Source: Balaenoptera acutorostrata
Taxonomy: Eukaryota > Chordata > Mammalia > Artiodactyla > Balaenopteridae
NCBI RefSeq assembly: GCF_949987535.1
Contig: NC_080079.1
Coordinates: forward strand, 8,374,001-8,438,000
DNA: 64,000 nucleotides
Direction: 5' to 3'
Below are positions 22,920 through 36,590 of this stretch, piece by piece; the stretch's first letter is position 1; the number at the start of each line of letters is the position of its first letter. The notes beneath the pieces were generated by a model, which worked only from the letters and a program-made list of their open reading frames with translations, did not search any database and was not told the origin of the DNA. The translations under genes and the position numbers were made by a program.

Positions 22920-25900
22920 TCCTGGAGAACTGTGGTTTTTTTTCCTATTGTGTATTGACTTTTTTTATGACTAATACTACTTTTTGACTTTAAAAAATCT
23001 ATTTTATGTGACATTAAAGAAGCTATATAGCAATTTAAAAATTTTTGTTTAAGCTGGGATTATCTTTTATAAAGGCCTGAACCGTGTAGGAACATAGAAT
23101 AATCTGTTCCTTGAAAGTGTGAAAGAACTAGGCTATAAATTCATCTGAGCTGGGCACTTTCCATAGAAGAATTTCTTTGATAATTCTTTACTTTCTTTCA
23201 TGGTTCTTGATCTATCAGATTTTTTTATTCTTTTGAGTTCATATTGATAAATTTTATTTCTCAAGATATCATCACTCCATTAATATATTTTCTTTTTGAA
23301 ACTTATTTGTTCATTTATTTTAGAGCAGTTTCACATTTACAGAAAAATGAGAGGAAAGTGCAGAATTCCCATATACCTCCCCTCCTGCTCTAGTTTCTAC
23401 TATTAGTAACACCTTGCATTTGTGTGGTGCATTGAGTATTGATACCTTCTTATTAACTAAAGTCTATAGTTTTCATTAGTGTTCACTCTTTTTGTTGAAC
23501 ATTCTAAGGGTTTGGACGAAGATGTAATGACATGTATCTACCATGTATAATACAGAATAGTTTCACTGCCCTAAAAGTCTCCTGTGTTCATCCTATTCAT
23601 TCCTCCTTCCCCCAAACCTCTGGCAACCACTGTCTCCAGATTTTGTCTTTTCCAAAGTGTCATATAGTTGGAGTCATACAGTATGTAGCCTTGAAAGACT
23701 GGTTTCTTTCACTTGGCAATTTACATTTAAGGTTCCTCCAGGTCTTTTCATGGTTTGCTTGAGAGCTCATTTCTTTTGCTCATGGAATCATATTCCATTA
23801 ATGGCTGTACCACATACATTTGTTTATTTATTCATCTATTGAAGGACATCTCAGTTGCCCCCCAAATTTTGGCAGTTAAGAATAAAACTGCTATAAATAT
23901 TCATGTGCAGGTTTTTGTGTGGGCATAAATTTTCAGCTCATTTGAGTAAATACCAGGGATCGTGACTGCTGGATCATATGATAAGAGTATGTTTAGTATT
24001 ATAAGGAGTTGTGTCTCTTTTATAGTGCCCCATCCATCAAAAAAATTCAGTGTTACTTCTCTCCTTTTTTAAATTTGTTTTCAGTTTTTTTGTCCTTTTA
24101 ATATTCTGATATCTTTACACATTTGTTACCCCATCACTGATGTGATTTTCTGCAGTAGTATTTCTGCTTGTACTGCTTTGTATTGAATATTTCCTACTTT
24201 TATTGTGAAATAAAACATACATATAGAAAAAGTCCATAAAATATATGTTCTGTTAACAAATAATTATAAAGCCGATCTCTATGTAACCATCACATGGTTC
24301 AAGAAGTAGAGCATCGTCAATCTCCCCATCACATCTTTATCCCTTCAGCTCTAGAGGTTGCCTCTATCCCAACTTTGTTAACATTTCCTTAGTTTTCTTT
24401 ATAGTTTTACCACTTATGTTTGTATTTCTAAATGAGTTCTTTGGCCTGTTTTTGGAATTTATATAAGTGAAATTATACCGTGTGTATTCAGTCATGTCGT
24501 GTATCATTCTATCAGTGTTATACTTGTTTGGTTCATTCATTTTCATTCCATCATAGGAATACACAACAATTTCTTTATCCATTTTAATGGTGAAGGACAT
24601 TTGACTTGTTTGCAGTTTCTATCTCATATGAAAAGTGCTGCCAATGAAAATTCTTGCACACACATCCTAGTGTCCACAGGCTTGAGTTTCTCCTGGTGTG
24701 TATACAGTTAGGCATGGAATGACTGGGTTCAACTTGACTGTTGAACAAATGCTCAGTTGTTTTCCTCCATGGCCATGGCATCCTAATTTCCCATCAGCAT
24801 GGTGTGGGGCTGCCATGGCTTCGCATCCTGAACAACTGTTGTATGATCGGACTTTAATATTTTGCCAGTCTACTGGGTGTATAATGGTTAACTCATTGTG
24901 ATTTCATTGACATTTGCTAATTGCTAATGAAGTTGAGCATCTTTTCATATATTTATTTGTCTTTTGGGGTGAAATTCCTGTTCAATGTTTTTCACATAAA
25001 TTTATCCATTCTAAGTATGAGCTCTGACTTTATAGCGTTTGTAGCAAACATGTTCTTTGCTTCTGTGACTTAATTTTTGTTCCTATGGGCTCTTTTAATA
25101 AACAGAAATTCTTAATTATGTAGTCAAATATATCAGTCTTCTTTATGGTTGCTACTATTCGTGATTTCTTTAAGAAATTCCTTTTTAAAAAATCGTAAAG
25201 ACATTTTATACTACTTTCTAATGCTTTCTGATTCCTTTTTTCTCTTTCTCATTTAGGTCTTTATATATTAGAATGGATTTTGTTTGTTTGTGATATGAGA
25301 TTGAAGTTCAATTTAATTTTTTTTCTTGTAAGAACCCAGATGGAATAATAATTGTTTCCCCACTATTTTGCAGTGCTGCCCGTATGTGTTGGATATCGAG
25401 TGTCCATATATGCTTGGCTCTGTTTTCAGGCTCCCAGTTCTCTTCTTTATCATTAATTCATTTTTCTACCCGTACATAAAATATCTCACTCTCTTAATTA
25501 TTATAGCTTTATGATAAATCTTGATATCTGATAGAGCAGAACTTTGTTCTTCTTCAAAAGTTTTGGTTATTATTGACCCACTGAAAGTGTGTGTGCGCAC
25601 ACACACATTTACACCATGTAGTCAATTCTTTACAGACTCTCCTGGAATTTTGATTAGAGTTGCATTAATTCCATAAAATCAATTAGGGGACAATTTACAT
25701 ATTTACATTGAGTTTTCTAATCCACGAACATGTATATCTCCGTATTTCTTAGATCTTTCAAAATATATCTCAATACATGGGCCTTGCACATTTTTAAATG
25801 GATTTATTCTTAGGTAATTGACATCCTGTGATGCTTTTAATTTCAGTTTTCTAATTCTCTTTTGCTAGTGTACAGGAGTACAGTTAATGTTTGAATGTTG

Positions 25901-26640
25901 ATTTTATACCCAGCAACTTTGCTAAACTCTTATTAATTATAAATTTATTCATATATTAACTTGGATTTGGGTACAGAATCAATGTACACTAAATAATGAC
26001 AGTTTTCTTTTTCCTTTCCATGTTTCAAGGCTTTTATTTATTTTTCCCTACTGCATTGGCAAAGAGCTTAGTTCAAAAATAATAGATCTTTCCTTGTAGG
26101 TTTTAATTCTGCCTTTGGATTTTTGGTTTTCTTGATGTTTGGCCTATCTTAAATATTTTCTATCTTTTTTTTCCAGCATATCCTTTTCATGGCAAGTAGA
26201 GGCCATGTCTCTTGCACTACACTTAGGGTGAACAACATTTTCCTGGTTATTACATCAAACCACATTATTTCTTTTGGAGTCTTTTGGATGGTGTACCTCT
26301 TTTAATGTTTTGTTCTTTACTCATCTTTGAATGAGTCAGATTTTCTCCCCTGGGGACAGTTTAAGCCTTTCCTCAGATCTACAGATGTTGACCAGGTCAA
26401 CAGGCAAAACCCCCAGTACAGTTTCCACTTTCTAGCAGCCTTTTATCTTTTACGTATTTTTGCTCTTCTTAGGTGCGAACTCCTTCCCTCACTGCTGGTT
26501 CTTAGACACTGTGATCTGATGGGATTCATGGGGAGCTATAATCACCTTCATACGCGGTTATCAGTGTTCTTGTGCCCTCACTGTCAGACTGCCACACCTC
26601 CCCTACCTCCTGTCCAGTTGTGTTTTAAGAACTTCTGATC
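22920..26640 (-). mobile_element. Old antisense L1M remnants
   Basis: At least two 3' ends are seen in antisense: about 23290-24040 ('tttcacatttacagaaaaatgag', 'gtttgcttgagagctcatttc', 'tgactgctggatcatatg') and about 24180-25000 ('gtatacagttaggcatggaatgactgggttc', 'gctaatgaagttgagcatc'). Further sequence to about 26300 looks like decayed reverse ORF2 ('tcttatgggctctttt', 'tttatacccagcaactttgctaaactctt'). No frame is open for more than a few dozen residues. At least two insertions are involved; edges are unclear. Confidence 0.65.
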
Positions 26641-27090
26641 CAAACAGTTGTAGAAACTTGGCTGGGGGGAGAGGTGAGCACCCAGCCACCTCAGAAAGCC
26701 CCATCTAGGCTTTAGAGATAGATGTCCAATTTTCTAATTGCTGCAGACCCTGGGTTTCAAAATGGAGGCATTCAAGAGGGGTGAAGGGTTTTTCAGTCCC
26801 TCCTCTGGTCATCTCCATTTTTTTCCCCAACTGTCTCCATTGGACTCACATGGTGAGTGTTCTTCCACCTCTGGCGTTAGGTTGAAGCACTGTTGGCAGT
26901 CTTTACTTATCTGCCTCTTCATAGTTTTTTAGGATGAGTTTGGGAGAGGCTGCAAATCTTTAAGCTGGAGTTCCCCAAAGTCTATGATGCCTCCGTACAA
27001 CTGGCGACTTTATGAATTACGGTAAATAACCCTGAACACATTATGAGAAGGTTGTCCCTTTTAAGATCCCTTAAAAAAGCTTTTTCTTTT

Positions 27091-27741
27091 TTTTTTTAAA
27101 TAAATTTATTTATTTATTTGTTTGTTTTTTAGTTTTGGCTGTGTTGGGTCGTCGTTGCTGTGCGCCAGCTTTCTCTAGTTGCGGTGAGCAGGGGTTACTT
27201 TTCGTTGCGGTTTGTGGGCTTCTCACTCCGGTGGCTTCTCTTGTTGCGGAGCACGGGCTCTAGGCATGCAGGCTTCAGTAGTTGTGGCACGTGGGCTTAA
27301 TAGTTGTGGCTTGCGGGTTCTAGAGTGCAGGCTCAGTAGTCGTGGCGCACGGGCTTAGTTGCTCTGCGGCATGTGGGATCTTCCCGGGCCAGGGCTCGAA
27401 CCCATGTCCCTTGCATTGGCAGGCAGATTCTTTTTTTTTTTAAATAAATTTATTTATTTTTATTTATATATTTATTTTTGGCTGTGTTGGGTCTTCGTTT
27501 CTGTGCGAGGGCTTTCTCTAGTTGCGGCAAGCGGGGGCCACTCTTCATCACGGTGCGCGGGCCTTTCACTGTCGTGGCCTCTCTTGTTGCGGGGCACAGG
27601 CTCCAGACGCGTAGGCTCAGTAGTTGTGGCTCACGGGCCTAGTTGCTCCGCGGCATGTGGGATCTTCCCAGACCAGGGCTCGAACCCGTGTCCCCTGCAT
27701 TGGCAGGCAGATTCCCAACCACTGCGCCACCAGGGAAGCCC
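27091..27741 (-). mobile_element. Composite CHR SINE (two elements, one head)
   Basis: Read on -, a complete CHR-2 copy (27741 down to about 27431) with A/T-rich tail is followed by a second, longer CHR-type copy (27430 down to 27091). The second begins at 'gaatctgcctgcc', so it lacks about the first 28 bp of its tRNA head. It carries an extra internal segment with repeated 'agtagttgtggc' motifs, so it belongs to a different and probably older subfamily. One near-matching duplication flanks the pair: aaaaaagctttttctttt (27073-27090) and aaaaatctttttctttt (27742-27758). Confidence 0.85.
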
Positions 27742-27759
27742 AAAAATCTTTTTCTTTTG

Positions 27760-29360
27760 AAGTAATTATAGACCCACGGGAAATTGCAAACAAATGGGTC
27801 TTGTTCTCCCTTCAGTCTGCTTCCTCCAGTGCATTTTGGGTAACTGGTACAATAATAAAATCAGGCCATTGACATTGGTACAGTCCACAGAGCATGTTCG
27901 GACCCCACCAGTTATGCATGTGCGTGTATGGCTGTGCATGTGTGTGTGTACATGGTCCTACGCACGTATAGTTTCATGGAAATAAACACCACAGATACAG
28001 GACAGTTCCATCACCATAAGGCTTCCTGGTGCTACCCCTTTATAGCCACACCCTCCCTTCCTCAGTTGCTAACTTCTGGCAACCGCTCATCTTTGTCCTG
28101 TTTCTATAATTTTGTTTTTTAAGAATGTTAGGTAAATGGAATCATACAATATATAATTTTTTGAGATTGGCTTTATTCCCTCAGCATAGTTCTCTTTCAC
28201 TCTTTCTGAGTTGGATAAATAGACTTAGTTTGGTATTAATATGATGTAGTAGTCAGGAAACGCTAAGCCTGTTAAAAATTATTAGTATTGAAGTGTGCCA
28301 TGCATACAGAAAAGTCTAGAAATCATAAGGATATAACTTATTGGGTTGTCACCTACACCGCTCCCATATAATGTGAATGCACCATTATAACTGTCATTTT
28401 GACCAGAAACAGAGCATGACCAGAACCTCTGAGGCCTTCCTCCTGTTCCTGCTCACAGATAACCACTGTCAGAGATGATTTTTGCCTGTTTTGAGCCTAT
28501 ATTCATGGAATCATACATTGTATTCTCTTTGTGGCTGATTTCTTTCACTCAATATTATGTTCATGAGATTCATCCATGTTGTGTAGAGTTATGGCTCACT
28601 TATTTTCATTAGTTTATAGTTTCCTATTGCATGACTATCCCACAATTTATTCATTCTCATATTAGTGGACATTTGAATTGTTTTCAGTTTTTGGCTATTA
28701 CATATAGTTCTGCTAGGATCATTCTTGCATGAATCTTTTGGCATACGTATGAATGTTTTTCTGTTGCGTGTATACCTAGAAGTAGAATTGCTGGGTCATA
28801 GGGCGTGAGGATCTGTAGTAAATACTCCTAGAGAGTTTTCCAAATTGGTTGTACCAGTTAACACTTATGCCAGCAGTGTTGTTTCACTTCCTCACCAACA
28901 TTTGATATTGTGTCTTTCTAGTTGTATTCGTATTCATGGGTATGTACTGGTATCTCACTGTGGTCTTACTTTGCATTTTCCTGAAAGCTAATGACTAATG
29001 TTTACTCACCATTAAGATACCTTTTTTTTCCGAATGCCTCTTCAGCTCTTTTGTCCATTGTTCTTCTTATTGATTTATAGGATGGTTTTTTGTTTGTTTG
29101 TTTGCTTTTCTTAAAAATATTGTGGATGTGAGTCCTTTGTTATTAATATGCATAGTAAATACCTTCTCACACTCTGGCTTACCTTTTCATTCTAGTAATT
29201 GTGTCTCTAGAGTAACAGATCTTCTTAAATTTAATATAGACCATTCATCAATATTTTCCTTTAGTACTTTTGTTTCACGTTTAAACTGTTTTTTTAACCT
29301 ACCCCAAGATCATGAATATATTTTTCTATGTTATCTTCTAGTAATAAGATTTCTTTTGAC
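27760..29360 (-). mobile_element. Old antisense L1M 3' fragments
   Basis: Segments at about 27760-28240 parallel the host fragment at 6530-8010. A second 3' end follows at about 28285-29360 ('aagtgtgccatgcatacagaaaag', 'gttcatgagattcatccatgttgtg', 'gtatacctagaagtagaattgctgggtcatagg'). All are diverged and non-coding. Confidence 0.65.
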
Positions 29361-29599
29361 ATTAACATATTTCCATTGAAAATACTTGACTTAAATAAAA
29401 ATTAAGTAATAGTAATCAATTAAGCAATAGTGCCTGGAAAAATTCATGGAGATGATAAGCAAGGGACTGAGGTTTGAGAAGTGCTATTTTGAACCAATTA
29501 TTCCTTTTTTGGCTTTATAAGCGATATGTAAAGAACAGACTTAATTTTCCATGATGATGCAGACATAGTGATTATTAGTTATATTGGATTGTATTACAA

Positions 29600-29695
29600 A
29601 TTCATTCATTCACGCGGGAAACACCGATTTGGGCTTTGGGACTTCAGTGATGGGAACTCATAGTTGCTGCCCTGGGACATTCACAGTGTGGTCTG
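29600..29695 (+). mobile_element. L2-like fragment
   Basis: 'attcattcattcacg' followed by 'cttcagtgatgggaactcatagttgctgccctggga' resembles an L2 3' end. It is short and uncertain. Confidence 0.4.
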
Positions 29696-30659
29696 TACTT
29701 TTCTTAGGTGGGGGTGGGTAGGATGAGAGGGGTGGGTGTTGAGGGACGAAGTCTCTGGAGGCTTTGCATGTGAGGCCACCACTGATCTGAGGTCGGAGCT
29801 TCTAGATTACACGAGGGTCTGGCAGGCTCCAGGCATGAGTGGCTTCCACCAGCGTGGGCTGATACCCAGCTCCCTGAGAGTTTCCTCTGCCTGACCCCCT
29901 GCGGCCTGGGAAAGATAATCCCAAGTTTGTGTAGCGTTACAGGTAAGGGACACCAGCCACCCAGGGTCTCAGAAGATTCACTTGGGAGCCTTAGACTAGG
30001 GCCTGGGCCCCTCTGCCGTCCCATGGATCAGAGTCTCTGGGGAGGGGGTCTAGGCATCTTTTTTTTTTTTTTCTCTCCAGAAGATTCCGATGTTGGGTCA
30101 GGGTGAGAACTGCCTGAAGGAGTCCAGAAGTGAGGGAGGAGCTTTCCAAGGGTGATTAGATAAGACTGGGATTAGCTCCTTTGCAAGACCCCAAGGGAGG
30201 CGTGCCCTCTGGGAAGCCAGCGACTTCTGAGACAGGCAGAGAGCCACTGCAAACACTCTCCAGTGCACCAGGAAGGGCCCTCACACTCGCTGATCCAAGG
30301 GAATGTCAAGTTCAGAAAGGCGAAGGAAAGAATGTTCTAAGACTTATTTGGTTTATAGGCGACCATGAAAGCCAAAGTTCAGGATGGCTGTGAGCTTGCC
30401 CCTGGCAGTGCTCTCGAGGTCCTGGAGAATTCTTTGCTCTGTTTCCAGCAGACTTCACAGCAGGCCAGAAGACCTTGGACTCTGAGCCCCCTTCTGCCAA
30501 CTGGTGACCCCCGTCCCAGCCTCACTTCCTGTCTTCCCTGTGACCCCAAATGCCACCATGCAACTTGGCATTTGTACCACCCTGTTGAGTTTTCAGGTCA
30601 AAGGGAGGTGACGTAAAGACCGTGCCTGGGATTTTATGTCACACTTGATTTTCAAATTC

Positions 30660-30830
30660 TAACTCAGATACTTAGGAGCTGCTTAACTCTGTGTAAGCCT
30701 CTTTGAGTCTTTGTTTATGTGTAAAATGGGGATGGTAATGCCCATCACTCACGGTTCTTGTGAAGATTAAATGGCAAAGTGTCTTCAGAGGGTCTGGCTC
30801 ATGGTAGTTGCTTGCATTGCTTCCCAAACC
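30660..30830 (+). mobile_element. MIR SINE fragment
   Basis: 'gagtctttgtttatgtgtaaaatggggatggtaatgcccatc' and 'ttcttgtgaagattaaatggcaaagtg' are the conserved centre and 3' part of MIR. Confidence 0.75.
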
Positions 30831-32097
30831 TTTTAAAATGATTCTCTTGACTCTCATAACAGCCTCCCCTGCAGACAGGTTTAGGGCATTGAGGGTGTCG
30901 GGGTTGATACTCCTGATTCAGAATTCCAGCTTACACACTCTAGTCTGACTGTGCTCCATAACTTATAGGTCACAAAATTAAATGCCATGAGCACTTCTGA
31001 TTTGTTACAGAGCTGGTGTGCACATAGGGTAATTGATGGTAGTGAGAATAATAAATATATGCTATAGTGCTAATGTCCATTTTGTAAAGTGGCTGCAATG
31101 CAGAGAATGTTAGCCAGGGACAGATTTAACTAAACGTGTGTGTGCCTGTGTGCACTTGTCGAAGGGGAGGTGTGGAATGAGGCAGAGGGTCCCCTTTTCG
31201 CCCACGTCCTGGGAACAGAGCTCAGGCCTGGGAAGCAGGGCCCCACAGCACAGGGTGTTCTCAGGGGCCACGCTGCCTGGAAGAGAAAAGTCGAGTCATC
31301 TTTGACGACTGTCGCTCTTTCCTCCAGATTATGACACGTCTCCCATCTCTAATTAATATTTTCCTGAAGTGTTCTTTTCACACATTTTTGTTCATGTTCT
31401 CCTCACCCACATGCTTCTCAGGATTAGAGTCTTTTTCCTCTTTGAAATAACAAAAATGTGATTTGATGATAAAGGGTTTTGTTTGTTTTTGGAGGAGGAA
31501 CAGGGAGCTGTCTCGAGGGCTGTTCAGGGGCGGCTGCTGGAACAGCTTGGCCCAGGAGCTGAGTCCTGGCTGAGTTACTGCCAGAGCCACCTCAGTGCAG
31601 CCTGGCTGGGGACTTAGAACACAGGGGAGGGGTGAAGAGCTGGGAATGAGCTTCCCATTGATTTCAAGCACTCTCTCAACCTAGTAATTATCTCCTCAAT
31701 TGACATTATAATCTTGATCATAATACCAACATATCACGCTCCAGTAATGATGCCATCACTCTGCCTGGCCTTTTGACTTTCTGATTGTGGAGATTTAGAT
31801 TAAGCTTTGAAACACTTGTGTCTCCTCCATTTATTTGATCCTCGAGGCAGCACCCCTGGCTTCCTCAGTAATATTTTCTAAAGATGGAGAAAGTCCTGCC
31901 TGTTGGGAGGTGGTATCATGACTGACTGCTCTCTGGACAGGGGCCGGATGTATATTTGAGAATTTAAAAGCACAGGAATTCTAGCTCCTTGCTTCACCTT
32001 CGCATTGCTTTTGGAGTTCTTTGGCAGGTAGAGTGCACGGGGCTCTTTTAGGGGGAGTCACTGCGCAGAGCACTCAGCTCTTATTGTACCATGTGGG

Positions 32098-32214
32098 GTG
32101 TGTGTGTGTGTGTGTGTGTGTGTGAGTGTGTGTGTGTCTGTGTGTGTGTGTCCGTGTGCGTGTGTCTGTGTGTGTGAGTGTGTGTGTGTGTGTGTGTGTG
32201 AGTGTGTGTGTGTC
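32098..32214 (+). repeat. Interrupted TG-rich block, about 117 bp
   Basis: Long TG runs are broken by single GAG, TCTG and TCCG interruptions. This is the longest alternating purine-pyrimidine block in the window. Confidence 0.92.
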
Positions 32215-32999
32215 TGGCACGTTATTCCAGCAGTATTTTCAGCAAGAATCTGAGGTTATGATGGGAGTGGGGTAAATTTTCTAAGCAGTTGTCTGAAGAT
32301 GCCCTTTTGACTGTTGACAGATAGTGGGTTCTAGATTCTCATTTCTTTCCCTCAGCCCTTGGATGCAGGAGTGGCCAGTGAGAAGCCTCGTGTTAGTGCG
32401 ATTGTCTCTTATCTCCTGGAAGTCATGGCCAAGGCAGGAATTGTGGCTGGGGTGGGGCCACTTGTCTGCTTCCTACCCTCTCTGCCCTTCTGGAGTTCCT
32501 GTTTTGAAGATACGGAGGTTTCCTTGAGACGGCTGATTCATTCTGTGGGTTTTGTTAGGCTTACTGCCTTTGGGGCTATGGTAGCAGCAGTCCCCCACTG
32601 TGTCAAAGTCCAGGCGGCAGCTGAGTGGCTGAAGTTCCGCAGATGTCCCCTCAAGGACCAAGAGGTGGCCTCGAGAGCTGGCCAGGTTTCTTAATCATCC
32701 TGTGTCATTTTCTTTCCCATGTGGTATTGTTCTACACTGCGGGTGAGTCCAAGGATAAGTCCAAGGCAGCTTATTTTGCTTCTTTTGGACGGTGAGTAGA
32801 CCTGCCAAAAATCTTGAGAATGATCACGAGGCCACCCGAAGCCTTCCGAATTCTGGGGCAGCCTCAGGCCGGTGCCAGTGGCACTGTCTCCCCCTCTCTT
32901 GTGCTCTTTACCACGCTGGGCACCGGTACCTCTGCTTCCCTGTGCTAGTACAGGCAGCCTCCCAGCAGATGTGGGCAGGGGAGAGCGTGGCATCATTTG

Positions 33000-33120
33000 A
33001 AAGCCTGGAGCTGAGAATCTGGAGACTGGGATCTGAGGCGTGGCTCTGCCGCTGGCAGGGACGCCTTGGGTGGTTCACCTCAAGTCTCGGGGCCTCGGTT
33101 TCCTCTTCTGAGAACTCAAG
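33000..33120 (+). mobile_element. MIR SINE fragment
   Basis: 'ggagactgggatctgaggcgtggctctgccgctggcagg' and 'cctcaagtctcggggcctcggtttcctcttctgagaa' fit the MIR core. Confidence 0.65.
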
Positions 33121-34187
33121 GGGAGGACTTGATGGCGTCTCAGGTCCTGGCAGGTCTGAATTCCTCTGGCTGCAGCACCTGGACAGACTTTCTACCTGGT
33201 GCCCACAGAGCATGCCCTGCGGCCACTGTTTTGCCAGGCTCCTCCAGCCTCCCAGGACCAGAAGGGCTTTTTCCCTGCAGGGGTTTGTTGTGGACGGACA
33301 GACACGCTCACGTCCCCGGGTATCCCGGGGATCCCCAGGGGCACTTCCATCTCAGCAGTGACCCACAGGGCTTTTAAAATTTGCCTCTGTTACATTAGGG
33401 ATTTTTCACAGAAGTACATTTTGTTCACTTCTCCTCCCGAGTGTTTGTTTTCTTTCTCCAGGGCCAGATTTGAAGAAGATAGCATCACTTGGAGATTTCC
33501 AGCCCCGTGGTAGGGTGGGTGGTGAGAATAGCAGCCCAGGAGTCAGGAGGCCTGGGATCCAGCCCCAGGGCTGCTGTTAAAGCTCTTATCCGTAGGGACG
33601 ATGGGCTGGATTGGGATGATGGCCAAGGCCCTGCCCAAGTGCCAGCGTCTTATTCCAGGGGCAGCTTGGACAAAACCGTGTTGAGTAGCCATTCTCAAAA
33701 TTACCAGTTTTGCCAGGAATGGAAGACAAGAGTTTTTTTTGTTTGTTTGTTTGTGTTTTTCTGTTGCTCTGCTCATTAGTATTCACAATACAAAGGCAAG
33801 AGTTGCTGAAGCAAAATCAACAAGTTCTGATTAATTTGCAGAGCCTCAGCCATGGAATCGTTCTGAAATTTCTAACCAATAACTCTCCCTGGCTGAGTCA
33901 CACTGTGGAAGGATCCTTAATTGGAAACAGCCTCAGACAGTAGCACGGACAGCGTCAGACAGAAGGAATATCAGGGCAAAAACACCCAGAAAGGAAATGC
34001 CGACAAGAAGGAAAACTGGCATAATGTCAACAGTTGAATCGACAGTGTTGGTCCGGAAACGCTGCGCATACCAGTGAGTGGGGCTGCAACGCCGAGCGGG
34101 AGTGCAGGGGAAAGACAGAGAAGCACGTGGCCAGATTTAGAAAAGCAGAAGTTCGTTTCTGTCAACATCTGTCCTTGTTTTTAATAA

Positions 34188-34343
<156 letters not shown>

Positions 34344-35009
34344 TGACGGCGGGGCCAGTTGCTCTGGCCACAGACACAGCGATGGTCCGTTGAGCTCGGG
34401 GCAGGCTCCGTGCCTGGCATTTAACACGAATTAGCTCTAATGCTCACGATGGGGAGGGCCTTGCTGCAGAATCCGCGTTTTAGAGAATGAGCCCTGAGAC
34501 TCGGGATACGTGTCTTCTCCAGAGACTAGTTAGGAAAAAGGACGCTGCTGCTTCCTGGGCCCAGATCGGGTCACCTGCATGTGGTCGATCTGTGAGGAAA
34601 GGGCAGGAGAGAAGGCTGGACCGCTGCGGCCGTGGGCGGGCTGTGGCCTTTGTCCTCTCTCGCCTCCCTGCTGATGCTTCTCACCTCTGCCACACGTGCT
34701 TCTTCCAGGCTGTTCCGTGGCTCCTTCCGCTGTGTTCCGCCGGGTCAGACCCTTAGCGGTGCTCATCGTGTCTGGCCTCCCTCCCTGAGGCTCAAAGGCC
34801 TCCGTAACCTTGGCCCTCGGTGCTGTCAAGGTCCTGCTCCTGGAAGGTGGGCTCTTCCAGGCTCCCTCCGTGCGCCACGCGCTTCCTGGCTGCAGGCCTT
34901 TTCCCAAGCAGGTCCCCGGCCTGCAACGTCCCCTCCCTCCACTTTGCCCGAGCAGCGTAAACCCTGGTTCAGCCGTGACATCACGTCCTTGTGCTGCTCT
35001 CACAACTTG

Positions 35010-35560
35010 TCGTAAATGTAGCCACTTATGCAGCACAGGTTTATTCTCTTACAGTTCCGGAGGATAGATGGCTCGCTGGGCTCCAGTCGAGGTGTCGGCA
35101 GGGCTGTGTTCTTTCTGGAGGTTCTCAGGGAGAATCGTTTCTTACCCTGTTCCAGCTTCTAGAGGCGCCCACATTCCTTGTTCTTCTAAGCCAGCGATGG
35201 CAGGTTGAGACCTTCTCAGGCTGCCATCTCTCTGGTTCTCTCTTCTGCCTCCCTCTTCCGCTCTTAAGGACTCTTATGAGTACAGTGAGCCCACCTGGAT
35301 AGTCCGGGACCATCTCCCCATCCCAAGCAACCTTAACTGCATCTGCAACCTTCATTCCCCTTTGTCACATAACTTCGAGTACTCACGGGTTCTAGGATTA
35401 GCACGTGACATCTTTGTTGGGAGGGGGATGTTTTTCTGCCAACCCATCTCGGGTGCCTTTTCCTTCCTGCTCTGGCTCCAGCTGACCCACCCCTTCTCAA
35501 GTTGGTATTTGATCCCATGCCATCCTATGTGGTTCTCCAAGAGTGTGGTTCCCTAATGTT
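35010..35560 (-). mobile_element. MaLR/MLT1-type LTR
   Basis: The antisense signature 'caggtttattctcttacagttccggagg', 'tgtcggcagggctgtgttc', 'ttccagcttctagaggcgcccacattccttg' and 'aaggactcttatgag' is that of an MLT1-like LTR. It is strongly diverged. Confidence 0.65.
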
Positions 35561-36439
35561 TTAGTTTCTTTCCCCAACTGATCCATAACTGTGTGGTTTC
35601 CAAGCCCTTTGGCACATGCGCCGTCTCAGCCAGCCTCCGGGGAGGAAGGTAGTCCTTTCATGCTCACGATGTGGAGTCGTCAAGGCTGCAGTCAAGGCTC
35701 ACAGCTTCCAAGCGGCACAGCTGACAACTCATTCCCCCAGCTGTCACTGTAAACGTGCTACGGGCGGCCGCTGTGCTGAGAACTGGACAAGAGTGGATGA
35801 GACCCCTTCCCAGGGAGCCCCTGGGCTCAGCAGGGGGACATCTGAGCAGAGCTCCGACTCCAAGCATCTCTTCGAAGCCTCCTCTTGACCGCATCAAATA
35901 GACTTTCAAACCACTCAACCATAACCACTTTTCAGTTCGGAAGAATTCAGGTAGAACGTTTTCAGAACGAACTTTCATGAAATCTGAAGTTGGTTTAAAA
36001 ATATTTGTTCTTCTTTTTTAATAACAGCTGTTAAGAAACATTTGGATGTGTACAGCTGGACACTGTTTTACCAGAGGATGCACTCTCAAAGTGCAGACAG
36101 GAGTACCTGCTAATAATCCGAGTGCCTCTAGCATCTATCGTGGGCTGCAATCCTCCAAGTAAATAAAGTCAGACCTGAGCAGGGCTACATCCAAATGCCT
36201 GCAGGCCTGCTTCCTGCATTACTTAGTGGAGCTGTCATCTGATATCTTGGATTCTTTCTCTAGAAATGAAGTTATCCTTTATGAAAGAGGAAGTGTTCAC
36301 ATTTACCCACACTTCCGGTCAGAAATGGAGAGGCCCAGTTAGTCCTAAATATGTGGGGCAGGGGCAGAAGATGGGGGTCATGTGCTTCCAGTTGGGAATC
36401 CCATGGGCAGAGTGGACACGCCACATGCAGTCCAGTCAG

Positions 36440-36590
36440 GCAGGCTGAGTTCAGACCTTGACCTTGGCACATCTAGATTTTGGGACTTTTGGAACAATTA
36501 TCTTACGTCTCTGAGCCTTAGTTGCCTCATCAGAAACATGGGAGTCCCAGGCACTCACAGGATTCCTTGAGCAGTGAAATTAGATGATTT
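36440..36590 (+). mobile_element. MIR SINE fragment
   Basis: 'tgagttcagaccttgaccttggcac' and 'cttacgtctctgagccttagttgcctcatcagaaacatggg' fit MIR. Confidence 0.65.

Noticed and set aside
32792..33361. 189-codon frame upstream of exon 3
   Set aside because: It overlaps a MIR, has no known domain, and lacks evidence of splicing to CPXM2 exons.
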